Origin: Rhizobiales bacterium UBA3584
GTDB taxonomy: Bacteria > Pseudomonadota > Alphaproteobacteria > Rhizobiales > Devosiaceae
NCBI GenBank assembly: GCA_002375765.1
Contig: DFMV01000063.1
Span: forward strand, 1-64,000
Direction of reading: 5' to 3'
Length of the DNA stretch: 64,000 nucleotides
The position numbers and the translations under genes were made by a program. This document shows positions 17,373-26,224 of this stretch, in pieces; position 1 is the stretch's first letter; every line of letters starts with the position of its first letter. The notes under the pieces are model-generated. The model was not told where the DNA came from. It worked only from the letters and a program-made list of their open reading frames with translations, and did not search any database.

Positions 17373-17390
17373 GGGACGGCATGCCGTCCC
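17373..17390 (+). terminator. Perfect 18-bp palindrome after melA
   Basis: GGGACGGCATGCCGTCCC is a self-complementary 18-mer 14 bases after the stop codon. No T-run follows, so termination would be Rho-assisted or weak; it may instead be a protein-binding site. Confidence 0.45.
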
Positions 17391-17753
17391 CTGCGGCCAG
17401 GCACTTGCCGATGCTCCGTGCGGTAGGGCCAAAGCCATACGCAACTGAGCGGTATGCAGAACTACGCCCGCAAAGGATCGGCCCGCTGAGATTGGGGGCT
17501 CAAAGATGCGGGCCGATCCAGCCCCCGTAGCGGGGAGGTCCGCCGCAACCGAAGGCCCTCACGTTCTCGTGAGGCAATGTGGCCATGTTGGGGCAACCAT
17601 TGCCTCTCCGGTCTGCGGCAGACCGATCCGGCCAGTCACTGGAGAGGTTGGGTCTGGCCTTCGAATCTGGCTAGAGTGTGTGCCGGACAAGCGGGTACCG
17701 TTGCCCGGTTCGGATGCGCCGAAATGCGCGACAATGTCACCCCCGGAGCGCCC
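17391..17753. other. Hairpin-rich non-coding gap between melA and the pcaD-like gene
   Basis: The gap holds no good coding frame but several inverted repeats: a 12-bp perfect pair at 17475-17486/17508-17519, CCTCACG/CGTGAGG near 17557-17574, GGCAATG/CATTGCC near 17574-17606, and a CCTCTCC/GGAGAGG pair enclosing CGGTCTG/CAGACCG near 17606-17650. Such density suggests a structured RNA or remnants of mobile repeats. I could not match it to a known riboswitch. Confidence 0.5.
17475..17519. repeat. 12-bp perfect inverted repeat
   Basis: GGATCGGCCCGC and GCGGGCCGATCC are exact reverse complements separated by 21 bases. The stem is very GC-rich and no T-run follows. Confidence 0.65.
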
Positions 17754-18563
17754 ATGCAGTTTCTCAAAGTCGATGATGCAGTCCTCCATTATCAGGTGAT
17801 CGGCGGCCCGGAAAACGGGCCGGTACTGGTGTTCGCAAACGCGCTTGGTACAGATTTCCGCATCTGGCGCGATGTGATCGTGCGCCTCGTGGGCAAGTTC
17901 ACGATCCTCACCTATGACAAGCGCGGCCATGGTCTGTCCGAAACGGGCGAAGGTCCTGTGACCATCGCGCGCCACGCAGAAGACCTCGCCGCGATTATGG
18001 ATCATGCCGGGCTTGGTTCGGCCGTCATATGCGGGCTGTCGGTCGGCGGGCTTATAGCCCAGCAGCTCTATATCGACCGCCGCGATCTCGTATCAGCTCT
18101 CATCCTGTGCGATACCGCCGCCAAATTGGGCGATGCGGATAGCTGGAACCAGCGCATCGCCAAAGTCGAGGCCAACGGCATCTCCTCGCTGGCCGATACG
18201 GTGATGGCAAACTGGTTCACGGCCCAATTCCGTGCTGACCGCAGCGAAGAGCTTGCCGGTTATCGCACGATGCTCGAACGTCAGTCTCCGAATGGCTATA
18301 TCGCGACCTGCGCCGCCATCCGCGACGCGGATCTTCGCGAAAAAGCCCGACAGATCGGCGTTCCGGCCATTTGTGTCGTGGGCGATCAGGATGGCTCCAC
18401 GCCCGTCGAAATGGTCGGCGGTCTGGCCAAAGCCATTCCCGGTTCGAGGTTCGAAGTCATCAAGGGCGCCGGCCACCTCCCATGCGTGGAAACCCCCGAG
18501 CGGCTGGCCGATATCATTCTGGTTTTCGTCGGCGGACTTGAGAACCGGGCCACGCTCAACTGA
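17754..18563 (+). CDS. pcaD: 3-oxoadipate enol-lactonase-like alpha/beta hydrolase
   Basis: 269 residues with a complete alpha/beta hydrolase triad: the nucleophile S96 in CGLSVGGLIAQ, an aspartate in CVVGDQDGSTP and a histidine in KGAGHLPCVETP. ANALGTDFRIWRD and YDKRGHGLSE are close to PcaD enol-lactonases of the protocatechuate pathway. No other pca genes are adjacent, so the physiological substrate is uncertain. I chose ATG 17754, preceded by GGAG; a start at 17724 is possible. Confidence 0.82.
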   Translation: MQFLKVDDAVLHYQVIGGPENGPVLVFANALGTDFRIWRDVIVRLVGKFTILTYDKRGHGLSETGEGPVTIARHAEDLAAIMDHAGLGSAVICGLSVGGLIAQQLYIDRRDLVSALILCDTAAKLGDADSWNQRIAKVEANGISSLADTVMANWFTAQFRADRSEELAGYRTMLERQSPNGYIATCAAIRDADLREKARQIGVPAICVVGDQDGSTPVEMVGGLAKAIPGSRFEVIKGAGHLPCVETPERLADIILVFVGGLENRATLN

Positions 18564-18783
18564 GCAATCCGCGGCCGACGGCGGGATTTTGCCCCGGGCC
18601 GTTCCGGCCAGATTTCGATTGCTTTCGATTAATAACCTTGCGCCGTCCGCAACCAATCGTCAGCGGGCGGCTTGTGCGTTTGATCCACGGCATCAGACGG
18701 GCATCAAAAGCCCGCAAATCGTCACATTAGCGCCATGCATATCTGGTGCCGTGCGATCATAAAACCCAGAGCGGAGGATGGGT

Positions 18784-19014
18784 ATGGGCGAGTTCGAATA
18801 TCGCGGATTTCGCGTGAGAACGGTTTTCGATAAAGACTGGAAAATCAGGATGTGGCCGCCCCTTCGGCCCGCGCAGGCAATGGAAAAGATCCGCGCGAGC
18901 CGCACGGAAGGGGAGAACGCCTGCCGTCATCGTGCAACGCGGGCCATCGACGCCTTCATGGACAAGCCAGCCGCGCGCACCGGCCGAAACCGGTCGGGGC
19001 CGCTTACGGAATGA
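18784..19014 (+). CDS. Small hypothetical protein with conserved-looking YRGFRVR motif
   Basis: 76 residues. GGAGG is 6 bases before ATG 18784; the ATG at 18778 is too close to that site. The sequence begins with a beta-like EYRGFRVRTVFDKDWKIRMWPP, then a helix ASRTEGENACRHRATRAIDAFMD. This pattern resembles short uncharacterised proteins of Rhizobiales that I cannot name. Its last 11 bp overlap the 3' end of the convergent PadR gene. Confidence 0.65.
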   Translation: MGEFEYRGFRVRTVFDKDWKIRMWPPLRPAQAMEKIRASRTEGENACRHRATRAIDAFMDKPAARTGRNRSGPLTE

Positions 19015-19615
19015 CCAGTGCTCCCCCCGGTACACCAAAGGCCTGGGGATCTTCGTCGGCAAATACGTAGGCGCCGGCCTCGATCTTTGCGATCAGCCCG
19101 GCAACCCAATCGTGGTTGCAGTCTGTATTGCTGGTCCAAAAACTCAGAAGAGCCTCCACATGCGGGGGCAGGGCATTCACGCCGCTGAATGACGCCCTGT
19201 CATTGGCCTTGCTGACCTCGGATTTATGCTGCGCCAATGTTGCCAGTCGCTTGCCCAGAAGCTCGAGCACAGTGCGTCGTGGCAGGGCGGACATCAGCAC
19301 CAGCCCGGCGCACAGCATGTCCGGGCGCGGTTGGGGCAATGTGAGAGCCTTTTCCATCATCCGATGGAATTCGGCATCTCCCGCTTCGGTGATCGCGTAG
19401 TCGGTTCGCGCCGGAGCAGTATCGGAGGGCGGGACAACGATCTCCTCAAGAAACCCGTCTTTGGCCAGTTGCCGCAATGCGTGATAGATTGAGCCGGTCT
19501 TGGTGTTGGCCCACTTGTCGGCATTCCAGGCCATGAGTTCTTGCCCGATAAGATAGCCGTGCGCACGGTTGTGAGCACGGACGAAAGCAAGAACAAGCAA
19601 TCGTGTGGCCGACAT
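19004..19615 (-). CDS. PadR-family transcriptional regulator
   Basis: 203 residues. The N-terminal winged helix is recognisable (LLVLAFVRAHNRAHGYLIGQEL, GSIYHALRQLAKDGFLEE, TDYAITEAGDAEF), followed by a C-terminal helical dimerisation region. GGGGAGG lies 7 bases upstream of ATG 19615, so I prefer it over the TTG three bases further up. PadR proteins repress nearby detoxification or transport genes. The target is not evident because the flanking gene upstream is a small SH3 protein. Confidence 0.88.
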   Translation of the reverse strand: MSATRLLVLAFVRAHNRAHGYLIGQELMAWNADKWANTKTGSIYHALRQLAKDGFLEEIVVPPSDTAPARTDYAITEAGDAEFHRMMEKALTLPQPRPDMLCAGLVLMSALPRRTVLELLGKRLATLAQHKSEVSKANDRASFSGVNALPPHVEALLSFWTSNTDCNHDWVAGLIAKIEAGAYVFADEDPQAFGVPGGALVIP

Positions 19616-19800
19616 CAAATAACCTCCCCGGCACCGATAAATGTGCCCTTTGCAACGCCCCCGCCCCTTTAACCAGAGTTAATACCTGTTCATGGTGCTG
19701 AACAGTGGCTGAATAGTCAAATCAGGGTGTGTTCAAAAGGTTCAGGGTAATTCTCCACAGACAAATTGAACCGCGCATCTCGCGCTTTGGGGATCCTGAA

Positions 19801-20130
19801 ATGTCGCTTTCATCACGTCTTGCTCTGCCCGCCATCGCCGGGGGTCTTTTTCTTCTGGTCGCCTCGGGTATTTTCGCGCCGCCAGTCCAGGCTCGTGGTT
19901 ATCCCGTCGATACGCTCGCGCTGGTCACCGGCGTCGCCACATGGGATCATCTCAATGTCCGCCGCTGGCCCGCATCTTATTCGCAAAAGGTCGGCCACCT
20001 CGCCCCGCTCGTCCACGTCTGGGTCGAACGCTGCATCGAGGTCGAGCACTCCAGCGATTGGTGCCTGGTGGAACGTGACACCACCAAGGGCTGGGTAAAC
20101 TCAAGATATCTCACTCCCGCAGAAATCTGA
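19801..20130 (+). CDS. Secreted bacterial SH3-domain protein
   Basis: 109 residues from ATG 19801. A signal peptide spans about 1-32 (LALPAIAGGLFLLVASG, cleavage near VQARG). The mature part is one SH3b-like domain: GVATWDHLNVRRWPASYSQKVGHL, VHVWVERC, SDWCLVER and KGWVNSRYL. Two cysteines may pair. Such domains bind peptidoglycan or peptides in the periplasm. A longer start at 19729 would place 24 non-signal residues first. Confidence 0.82.
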   Translation: MSLSSRLALPAIAGGLFLLVASGIFAPPVQARGYPVDTLALVTGVATWDHLNVRRWPASYSQKVGHLAPLVHVWVERCIEVEHSSDWCLVERDTTKGWVNSRYLTPAEI

Positions 20131-20170
20131 TCTCGACACGCCGAAGACTCTGACCTCCACCCTTGACTTT

Positions 20171-20211
20171 CCCCACGGCCTGCGGTCCATCCAGTCCAGC
20201 TTTTCGTGGGG
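20171..20211 (+). promoter_or_regulatory. Hairpin that would sequester the asparaginase ribosome binding site
   Basis: CCCCACG at 20171-20177 is the exact complement of CGTGGGG at 20205-20211, which contains the GGGG Shine-Dalgarno of the next gene (ATG at 20219). Folding would mask the site. Function is inferred from position. Confidence 0.45.
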
Positions 20212-20218
20212 ATTTTTT

Positions 20219-21235
20219 ATGGCCGCCAATCCTGTCCTGGCGCAATCGGTGCGTGGAAACTGGGTCGAAAACCGTCATCGGGGCGCTATCTGCGTGTCCG
20301 ATGCCAAAGGCAATATCCTCGCCTCGATCGGCGATGTTGCCGCCGAGGTCTTCCCGCGCTCGGCGATCAAGGCCATGCAGGCCCTGCCGATCTTCGCCAC
20401 TGGCGCCAATGCGCGCTACGGCCTTGCCGGTCCGGCCATTGCCCTCACATGTGCGTCCCACAACGGCGAGCCCGCCCACACCGGCCTTGCCGCATCAATG
20501 CTCGCTGCCATAGACCTCGACGAAGCCGCGCTCGAATGCGGCGCCCATCCGCCCATCGATCCGGCCGCCCGCAAGGCGCTGTTTGCGCAAGGGGGAAAGC
20601 CCAGCGCTCTCCACAATGCCTGCTCGGGCAAACATGCCGGCATGCTCGCCGTGGCCCGCGCTCTCGGCGAAGACCCCAGGGGATACTCCACGCTCCAGCA
20701 CCCGGTCCAGCAGCGTGTCCGGCAGGCGGTCGAAGAGGTGATCGATCATCCTCTTACCGAGGGAAAGTGCGGCACGGACGGCTGCTCGATCCCCACATGG
20801 GCCGCTCCCATTCACGCCTTCGCCAAGGGCTTTGCCCGCATGGCCACAGGCGAGGGGTTGAACGAACAAACTGCTGCCGCCGCGCGCGAAATATTTGCCT
20901 CTGCCACATCCCACCCCTTCCTGGTCGGTGGCACCGGCTCGTTCGATACAGAGGCCATGGCGGCATTCGATGGCCGGCTGATGCTCAAATTCGGCGCGGA
21001 CGGCATCTATTGCGGCGCCCTGCCCGAACAGGGGATCGGCTTTGCCCTTAAATGCGACGATGGCAGCGTCCCCGCTGCAACCGCAATGGTCGCCGCCCTT
21101 CTGCTCGAAATTTCCCGCCCGACGCCCGAACAGGCAAAAGTTCTCCAGTCCCGCGCCCGCCAGCACCAACGCAACTGGGCGGGCCACGAAATCAGTTACA
21201 TCGAAGCCACCGAGGCCGCGCGTCTCAAACTCTGA
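20219..21235 (+). CDS. L-asparaginase II, Rhizobium etli type
   Basis: 338 residues of the class 3 (ReAII-like) asparaginases that release ammonia from asparagine. The active-site residues of that family line up almost exactly: S48 and K51 in FPRSAIKAMQ, C134 and K137 in HNACSGKHAGM, and C188 in KCGTDGCSIP. These are unrelated to EcAII or plant-type enzymes. The gene stands alone, not with aspartase or a permease as in the R. etli ans operon. The leader hairpin over its ribosome binding site suggests translational control. Confidence 0.92.
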   Translation: MAANPVLAQSVRGNWVENRHRGAICVSDAKGNILASIGDVAAEVFPRSAIKAMQALPIFATGANARYGLAGPAIALTCASHNGEPAHTGLAASMLAAIDLDEAALECGAHPPIDPAARKALFAQGGKPSALHNACSGKHAGMLAVARALGEDPRGYSTLQHPVQQRVRQAVEEVIDHPLTEGKCGTDGCSIPTWAAPIHAFAKGFARMATGEGLNEQTAAAAREIFASATSHPFLVGGTGSFDTEAMAAFDGRLMLKFGADGIYCGALPEQGIGFALKCDDGSVPAATAMVAALLLEISRPTPEQAKVLQSRARQHQRNWAGHEISYIEATEAARLKL

Positions 21236-21257
21236 ACCAACGCCCGCCGCTCCCCCA

Positions 21258-21294
21258 ATGTCATCCCGGGCGAAGGTCCGGGATCCAGTACCCG
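21258..21294. repeat. Short interspersed repeat (TGTCATCCCGGGC... type)
   Basis: TGTCATCCCGGGCGAAGG followed by TCCGGGATCCAG forms an imperfect hairpin (ATCCCGG/CCGGGAT). Sequences of the form 'gtcatcccgg...ccgggatccag' recur many times in alphaproteobacterial genomes between genes. It lies between convergent genes here. Confidence 0.65.
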
Positions 21295-21330
21295 CCAGCG
21301 CCCGCGACTTTCGCGCCGGGCTGCAACCGC

Positions 21331-22653
21331 CTACGAAACCCGGTTCCCCTCCACCACGATCTGCGGAAACCGCTCGGCCTCCCCCGCCAGATCGCTCGAG
21401 ATCACATCCCACCACGCGCTGCCAACCATTTCGTGCTGGCGCGCCCCAATGATCGTGTTTCCCGTAATGCTCGCCGCGCCCGCGCCCTCGGCCACGCTCA
21501 CCACGATGCCCACATCCACGTCGCGCACCAAGTTGCCGCTGATCGTCACGTCGCGAAGATATGGTCCCCAGCCAGCACTGATGCCGGTCCCCGGCACATT
21601 CTCGATCACATTGTCGGAAATGATCGCATCGGCCTCCGCCGCAATCCCATAAGGCGTATCGAGATCGGGGTTGGTTTCGGACCCTTCATAAAGATTGCGC
21701 ACGATATTACCCGTGCACACCGCCAGCCGCCCGCCATCGTTGAAATTGGTCATCGAGATGCCAGCTGCGGCCCCGTCGATGATGTTGTTGGCGATCACCG
21801 AGCCGGTAAACGAAAACTCCGAAAAGATCGCGACTTCACCGCTCGCAAGGCATGTGTTGCCGGTGATGTGGGTGTTGTTAGTGGCGTTGAGCCGCACCGC
21901 CGAGAAGGCGCAATCGGAGATATGATTGCCCGAAACGATCACCTCGTCGGCTCGGAAAATGTTGATCCCGTTCCCGTTCTGCCCGTTCCCACCATCGGCC
22001 CAGTCGATGCCCGAGATCCGGTTGCCCGAAATGATTGTGCCGTCGGCGCCCGCTTCGCCGCGCCAAACCCTGATGCCCCCATTGCCGCATTCGGCAATGG
22101 TGTTGCCCTCGATAGAGACGCCTGCGGCGTCGTAAACGAACAGCCCCGTATAGTCGCTGCCGCTCACCCGGCAATTTTCGACCCGCCCTGATGATTTCAT
22201 CAGCGTGATGCCGTTGAGCGCCGTATTGGAAACCACGCAATCGCGGATGGTCACGTTCTCGCAATCGGCAAAGTGGACAAGTCCGCCATGCCACACCTCG
22301 CCGCCCGCACCGCTGCCGTCGATCGACAGTCCGGCCAGAACGATGTTGGCTTCACCCTCGGCGCCAAGCAAGGGAGCGCTGCCCAGGTGAACCAGCTGGG
22401 TCGCCCCCGGCACTCCCGTCAGCATGAACCCGGAGGGCAATCGCAGCCCCCGCGTTGAAAACCGTCCGGCGGGCAAGGCCAGGTGTCCGGTGTCGCGCGC
22501 GCCATCGATCGCCGCCTGCAACGTCCCGGTCAGGTCCGTCGCCGCGTCTGGCCACGCCGGCACCATTTGGCCAAAGGCTGCCCGCGCCATAAGCGAGCCC
22601 GAAAGCGCCGGGATAAGTGTCGCTGCGATAAATCTGCGCCGGTTGATTTTCAT
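21331..22653 (-). CDS. Tat-exported parallel beta-helix repeat protein (TIGR03808 type)
   Basis: 440 residues. The N-terminus has a twin-arginine motif NRRRF (4-8) and a hydrophobic core ending ARAAFG, so it is exported folded. The body is made of right-handed beta-helix repeats with many 'ISGN', 'ITGN' and 'VIENN'-like turns (for example [35 protein letters not shown]), as in pectate-lyase-like proteins. TIGR03808 proteins are uncharacterised. No catalytic site is obvious. It is divergent from the HerA-like gene. Confidence 0.9.
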   Translation of the reverse strand: MKINRRRFIAATLIPALSGSLMARAAFGQMVPAWPDAATDLTGTLQAAIDGARDTGHLALPAGRFSTRGLRLPSGFMLTGVPGATQLVHLGSAPLLGAEGEANIVLAGLSIDGSGAGGEVWHGGLVHFADCENVTIRDCVVSNTALNGITLMKSSGRVENCRVSGSDYTGLFVYDAAGVSIEGNTIAECGNGGIRVWRGEAGADGTIISGNRISGIDWADGGNGQNGNGINIFRADEVIVSGNHISDCAFSAVRLNATNNTHITGNTCLASGEVAIFSEFSFTGSVIANNIIDGAAAGISMTNFNDGGRLAVCTGNIVRNLYEGSETNPDLDTPYGIAAEADAIISDNVIENVPGTGISAGWGPYLRDVTISGNLVRDVDVGIVVSVAEGAGAASITGNTIIGARQHEMVGSAWWDVISSDLAGEAERFPQIVVEGNRVS

Positions 22654-22789
22654 GGTTCACTCCGAATTCCGGCAACTAAAGGCTAAACTTCACTCAACTC
22701 CACCCTTTTTACGCGCAATAGTGAATCCTTGCGGTGCGCGCTTGCACCCCGCTATAGATTGGACCCCGCTGTTGAATCGGACCCCGCCC

Positions 22790-24274
22790 ATGCTTGTCGA
22801 CGACGCCGTTTACCTCGGAACCAGCACCCGGCCCGAATACCTCCACCTCGGTTCCGGCAATCGCCACGGCCTTATCACCGGCGCCACCGGTACGGGGAAA
22901 ACCGTTACCCTCCAGATACTTGCCGAAGGCTTCTCCCGCGCCGGCGTCCCCGTCTTCTGCGCCGACATCAAGGGCGATGTCGCAGGGCTCTCAAAGCCCG
23001 GCGAACCCAAGGATTTCCTGGCTGCCCGCGCTGAAAAGATCGGCTTTTCCGACTACGCCTTCGAAGGCTTTCCCACCATCTTCTGGGACCTCTTCGGTCG
23101 TCAGGGCCATCCGGTCCGCACCACTGTTTCCGAGATGGGCCCGCTGCTGCTCTCGCGCATGCTTGACCTCAACGCCACCCAGGAAGGCATCCTCAACGCC
23201 ACCTTCAAACTGGCCGATGACGAGGGGCTTTTGCTTCTCGATTTCAAGGATTTGCGCTCGCTCCTCAGTCACGTCGCCGAGCGCCGTGCCGAGCTTTCCG
23301 CCCATTACGGCAACATCTCCACGGCCTCGGTCGGTGCCATCCAGCGCGCGCTGCTCGTCCTCGAACAGCAGGGCGCCGAGAACTTCTTTGGCGAGCCGGC
23401 GCTCAAGATTTCCGACCTCATGCGCACCGATACGCAAGGGCGCGGCTTCATCTCGATCCTTGCCGCCGACGAACTCATGCGCTCGCCCCGGCTCTACGCG
23501 ATGTTCCTGCTCTGGCTGTTGTCTGAACTTTTCGAGCAACTGCCCGAGGTGGGCAATCCTGACAAGCCCAAACTGGTGTTCTTCTTCGACGAGGCCCATC
23601 TGCTGTTCGACGAGGCGCCAAAGGTTCTGCTCGACAAGATCGAGCAGGTCGTAAAACTCGTGCGCTCGAAAGGCGTAGGCGTCTATTTTGTAACGCAAAA
23701 TCCCGCCGATGTGCCCGAAGGCGTCCTCGCCCAATTGGGCAATCGCATCCAGCACGCCCTGCGCGCCTACACGCCCAAGGAGCAAAAGGCCGTCCGGATC
23801 GCAGCCGAGACCTTCCGGCCCAATCCCGATTTTGACACCGCCGAAGTCATCACCCAACTGGGAACCGGCGAGGCGCTGGTTTCTGTTCTCGAAGAAAAGG
23901 GCATTCCCTCGATCGTCGGTCGCACCCTGATCCGTCCGCCATCCTCGCGCATGGCGCCGATCACCACCGACGAGCGCGCCACCGTCATCGCCGGAAGCCC
24001 GGTTTCCGGGCTCTACGATACCAGCCTTGATCGCGAGTCGGCCTATGAACTGCTCGACGCCCGCGCCGCGCAAGCGCTGCGCGAGGCCGAGATCGCCGCC
24101 CGCGAGGCGGAATTGGAAAAGATCGAGCAGGCTCGGACCAAACAGACGGCCCGCCGTTCGACCCGGCAAACGCCGATGGAAGCAGCACTGACCAGCTTTG
24201 CCCGCACAGTCGCCCGCCGCGCCGGGGATTCCTTTGTGCGCAGCGTGCTCGGCACGCTCACCAGGGGGCGCTAG
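22790..24274 (+). CDS. HerA-like DUF853 ATPase
   Basis: 494 residues of the FtsK/HerA superfamily. Walker A is GATGTGKT (31-38) and Walker B is LVFFFDEAH (about 261-269). An arginine-finger region follows in [32 protein letters not shown]. The charged coiled-coil C-terminus ([20 protein letters not shown]) is also typical. The family (YjgR-like) is poorly characterised, presumed to be a DNA- or nucleic-acid-dependent motor. I use ATG 22790. A LOG-like gene starts 5 bp downstream, so the two are likely an operon. Confidence 0.9.
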   Translation: MLVDDAVYLGTSTRPEYLHLGSGNRHGLITGATGTGKTVTLQILAEGFSRAGVPVFCADIKGDVAGLSKPGEPKDFLAARAEKIGFSDYAFEGFPTIFWDLFGRQGHPVRTTVSEMGPLLLSRMLDLNATQEGILNATFKLADDEGLLLLDFKDLRSLLSHVAERRAELSAHYGNISTASVGAIQRALLVLEQQGAENFFGEPALKISDLMRTDTQGRGFISILAADELMRSPRLYAMFLLWLLSELFEQLPEVGNPDKPKLVFFFDEAHLLFDEAPKVLLDKIEQVVKLVRSKGVGVYFVTQNPADVPEGVLAQLGNRIQHALRAYTPKEQKAVRIAAETFRPNPDFDTAEVITQLGTGEALVSVLEEKGIPSIVGRTLIRPPSSRMAPITTDERATVIAGSPVSGLYDTSLDRESAYELLDARAAQALREAEIAAREAELEKIEQARTKQTARRSTRQTPMEAALTSFARTVARRAGDSFVRSVLGTLTRGR

Positions 24275-24278
24275 ACTT

Positions 24279-24809
24279 ATGGCAAAGCTCAGCGCCGTCG
24301 CCGTATTTGCTGATACCGGTGTAACCGCCCACCAGGCCCTTTACCGGCAGGCCGGTGCCACCATCGCCCGCAATAGTGCCCATCTGCACTGCATTGCCCG
24401 AAACGGCCAATGGCCAAGAACGCTCGTGGAATCTGCTTTGGCCAGCGGTGGCCGCGTCACCGTGGCCACGGGGCCCGTCGCTCGCCGTCTCGACGTGCCG
24501 CAGGGCGTTGAAATCATCGCCGAGGAAACCGAAGCCGCCGCAGCAGCCCGCATTGTTCAAGCCGGACAGGCGCTGATCGGCCTGCCGGGCGGCATCGATA
24601 CCGTCGCTGCCCTCTATTCCGCCTGGGTCGCTGCAGGTGGGGCTCAAAGCGAACGCCCGGTCGGTCTGCTCAATCAGGGCAGGGCCTACGAGGTGGTCAA
24701 GGGCTTTGCCGCCGACGTGGCAGGGGTCGGGCGCGGCAATATCGATAGCCTCATCCAGATATCGGAAACTTTCGACGATCTTTGGAACAGGCTTGCGCGA
24801 CTGACCTAG
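24279..24809 (+). CDS. LOG/TIGR00725-like Rossmann protein with altered active-site motif
   Basis: 176 residues with the DprA/LOG-like fold. The segment RIVQAGQALIGLPGGIDTVAALYSAW corresponds to the family's 'PGGxGTxxE' phosphoribohydrolase signature, but GT is DT and the catalytic Glu is replaced. The usual N-terminal GGG-x-G-LM motif is also missing. It probably binds a nucleotide without LOG-type cytokinin-monophosphate hydrolysis. It is 5 bp downstream of the HerA-like ATPase gene, suggesting a joint role. Confidence 0.7.
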   Translation: MAKLSAVAVFADTGVTAHQALYRQAGATIARNSAHLHCIARNGQWPRTLVESALASGGRVTVATGPVARRLDVPQGVEIIAEETEAAAAARIVQAGQALIGLPGGIDTVAALYSAWVAAGGAQSERPVGLLNQGRAYEVVKGFAADVAGVGRGNIDSLIQISETFDDLWNRLARLT

Positions 24810-24810
24810 A

Positions 24811-25371
24811 TCAGTCCGGGCGCTGCTCGCGCATTGCCTTGTGCGCGAGAAACGAGACGATGTTTTCGCCGCGCCGCTCCACGGGGATGACCCGCGTATC
24901 GTCCAGCGCAATCCGGTTGCGCCGCTCCGGTCCCACATAACTGGGCTCGGCACTGACATAAGCGCCTGTTCCGTTGCCCAGTCGCGCGGCAATCCGCTCT
25001 TCGAGATAAACCGGGCTCATGGGTTTGACGATCACCTCATCGATGCCCGCCTGCACGCATTGCCGCCGCATCTCGCCATCGACGGTCCGACTCAGGGCGA
25101 TGATCTGTACATGACGTGAGGCGATATCGTCGCTGTTGCGGATCGAGAGCGCCACATCCGCCGCCGTGACCCGCTCAAGGTCGTAATCTGCGACCAGAAG
25201 CGCCAGCGGCGCTATGCGCATATAGTCGCCCAGTGCCCTGTGGTCGCAAAATTCGCGCACCCGCCAGCGATGTCCCCTGCGCAATGTGGCGCCTAGAACC
25301 GAGGCCAGAGCCGGGCTGTTGGAAAGAACGGCAATGGTGGGAACAGGCAACACGGGCGGCTCGCTCGGCAT
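24811..25371 (-). CDS. Receiver-domain (response-regulator-like) protein
   Basis: 186 residues. A CheY-like fold is visible with a candidate phospho-acceptor D62 in LLVADYDLE, a threonine/serine position in IIALSRTV and K117 in VIVKPMSP. The pair of acidic residues normally near the first strand is missing (TIAVLSNSP), so phosphorylation is doubtful. The C-terminal tail has YVGPERRNR, a motif seen in several alphaproteobacterial regulators. No DNA-binding domain is present. It converges on the LOG-like gene. Confidence 0.75.
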   Translation of the reverse strand: MPSEPPVLPVPTIAVLSNSPALASVLGATLRRGHRWRVREFCDHRALGDYMRIAPLALLVADYDLERVTAADVALSIRNSDDIASRHVQIIALSRTVDGEMRRQCVQAGIDEVIVKPMSPVYLEERIAARLGNGTGAYVSAEPSYVGPERRNRIALDDTRVIPVERRGENIVSFLAHKAMREQRPD

Positions 25372-25449
25372 GGGATATCAATGGTTACCCAAGCCTTAAC
25401 ACGCTCATCGCGCAGCCGGAAGATGCCGGCACCGGTAACCTTAAAGCAA

Positions 25450-25477
25450 ATGGCCCGCCTGTGGACAGACGGGCCAT
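25450..25477 (-). terminator. Terminator of sodB
   Basis: ATGGCCCG and CGGGCCAT form the stem, with an inner CTGT/ACAG. On the minus strand the hairpin is followed by TTGCTTT. It lies ~25 bp past the sodB stop codon. Confidence 0.7.
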
Positions 25478-25502
25478 ATAGCATTGATCCAACTGGGATA
25501 AA

Positions 25503-26102
25503 TTACGAGGCGGCTTCGTGCAGCTCGGCCACGTATTCCCAGTTCACAAGGTTGTCGAACCAGGCTTCGAGATATTTCGGACGCGCATTGCGGTAGTCGA
25601 TGTAGTAGGAGTGTTCCCACACATCCACGCCCAGCAACGGTGTGCCGCCATGCACCAGCGGGTTTTCCCCGTTGGGAGTCTTGGTCACCGCCAGCTTGCC
25701 GTCCTTGAGCGTGAGCCACGCCCAGCCCGAACCGAACTGGCCGGCGCCCGCGGCAAGGAAATCCTCGCGGAACTTGTCAAACCCGCCAAGGTCGGAATCG
25801 ATAGCCGCCTGCAGCTTGCCGGGCAGGGACTTGCCGCCACCATTGGGCTTCATCCACTTCCAGAAATGGATGTGGTTGAAGTGCTGGCCGGCATTGTTGA
25901 ACAGCGGCTGGTTCTTGCCAAAGCTTTCCTTGACGATCTCTTCGAGGCTCTTGCCCTCGAGGCCCGAGCCCTCAAGCAGCTTGTTGCCGTTGGTCACATA
26001 GGCCTGATGGTGCTTGTCGTGGTGAAACTCAAGCGTTTCAGCCGACATATACGGGCCGAGCGCGTCGTAGGCATAGGGCAGATCGGGAAGTGAAAAGCTC
26101 AT
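25503..26102 (-). CDS. sodB: Fe/Mn superoxide dismutase
   Basis: 199 residues. Metal ligands are in place: H27/H28 in LEFHHDKHH, a histidine in NAGQHFNHIHFWKWM and the D/H pair in LLGVDVWEHSYYIDYRN. AGQFGSGWAWL is also typical. It converts superoxide to peroxide and oxygen in the cytoplasm. A strong AAGGAGG site lies just before the ATG. Fe versus Mn preference cannot be decided by eye; the GQHFNH segment leans to the alphaproteobacterial Fe type. Confidence 0.96.
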   Translation of the reverse strand: MSFSLPDLPYAYDALGPYMSAETLEFHHDKHHQAYVTNGNKLLEGSGLEGKSLEEIVKESFGKNQPLFNNAGQHFNHIHFWKWMKPNGGGKSLPGKLQAAIDSDLGGFDKFREDFLAAGAGQFGSGWAWLTLKDGKLAVTKTPNGENPLVHGGTPLLGVDVWEHSYYIDYRNARPKYLEAWFDNLVNWEYVAELHEAAS

Positions 26103-26224
26103 TGGAGGGCCTCCTTATAGGGTTCTGAAAATCTTTCGCTCGATAAATTGAGCATGAATTTACCAAGCTAATGCTTCTTATATACCGTCGCCATGACACC
26201 GGTGCAACGGTTGCGCGGGAAAAC

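Noticed and set aside
16186..17382. 398-codon reverse frame opposite melA
   Set aside because: It is antisense to conserved GH4 motifs with no ribosome binding site or family match.
17391..17753. Known riboswitch (TPP, cobalamin) in the hairpin-rich gap
   Set aside because: CTGAGA occurs once, but the remaining conserved TPP segments are missing; no cobalamin box sequence is present.
19670..19700. CtrA-like TTAA pair upstream of the SH3 gene
   Set aside because: The spacing is 6 bases rather than 7, so it does not fit the consensus.
26100..26112. Palindromic GGAGG-CCTCC at the sodB ribosome binding site as a hairpin switch
   Set aside because: The arms are separated by one base, too close to fold; it is simply a strong Shine-Dalgarno.
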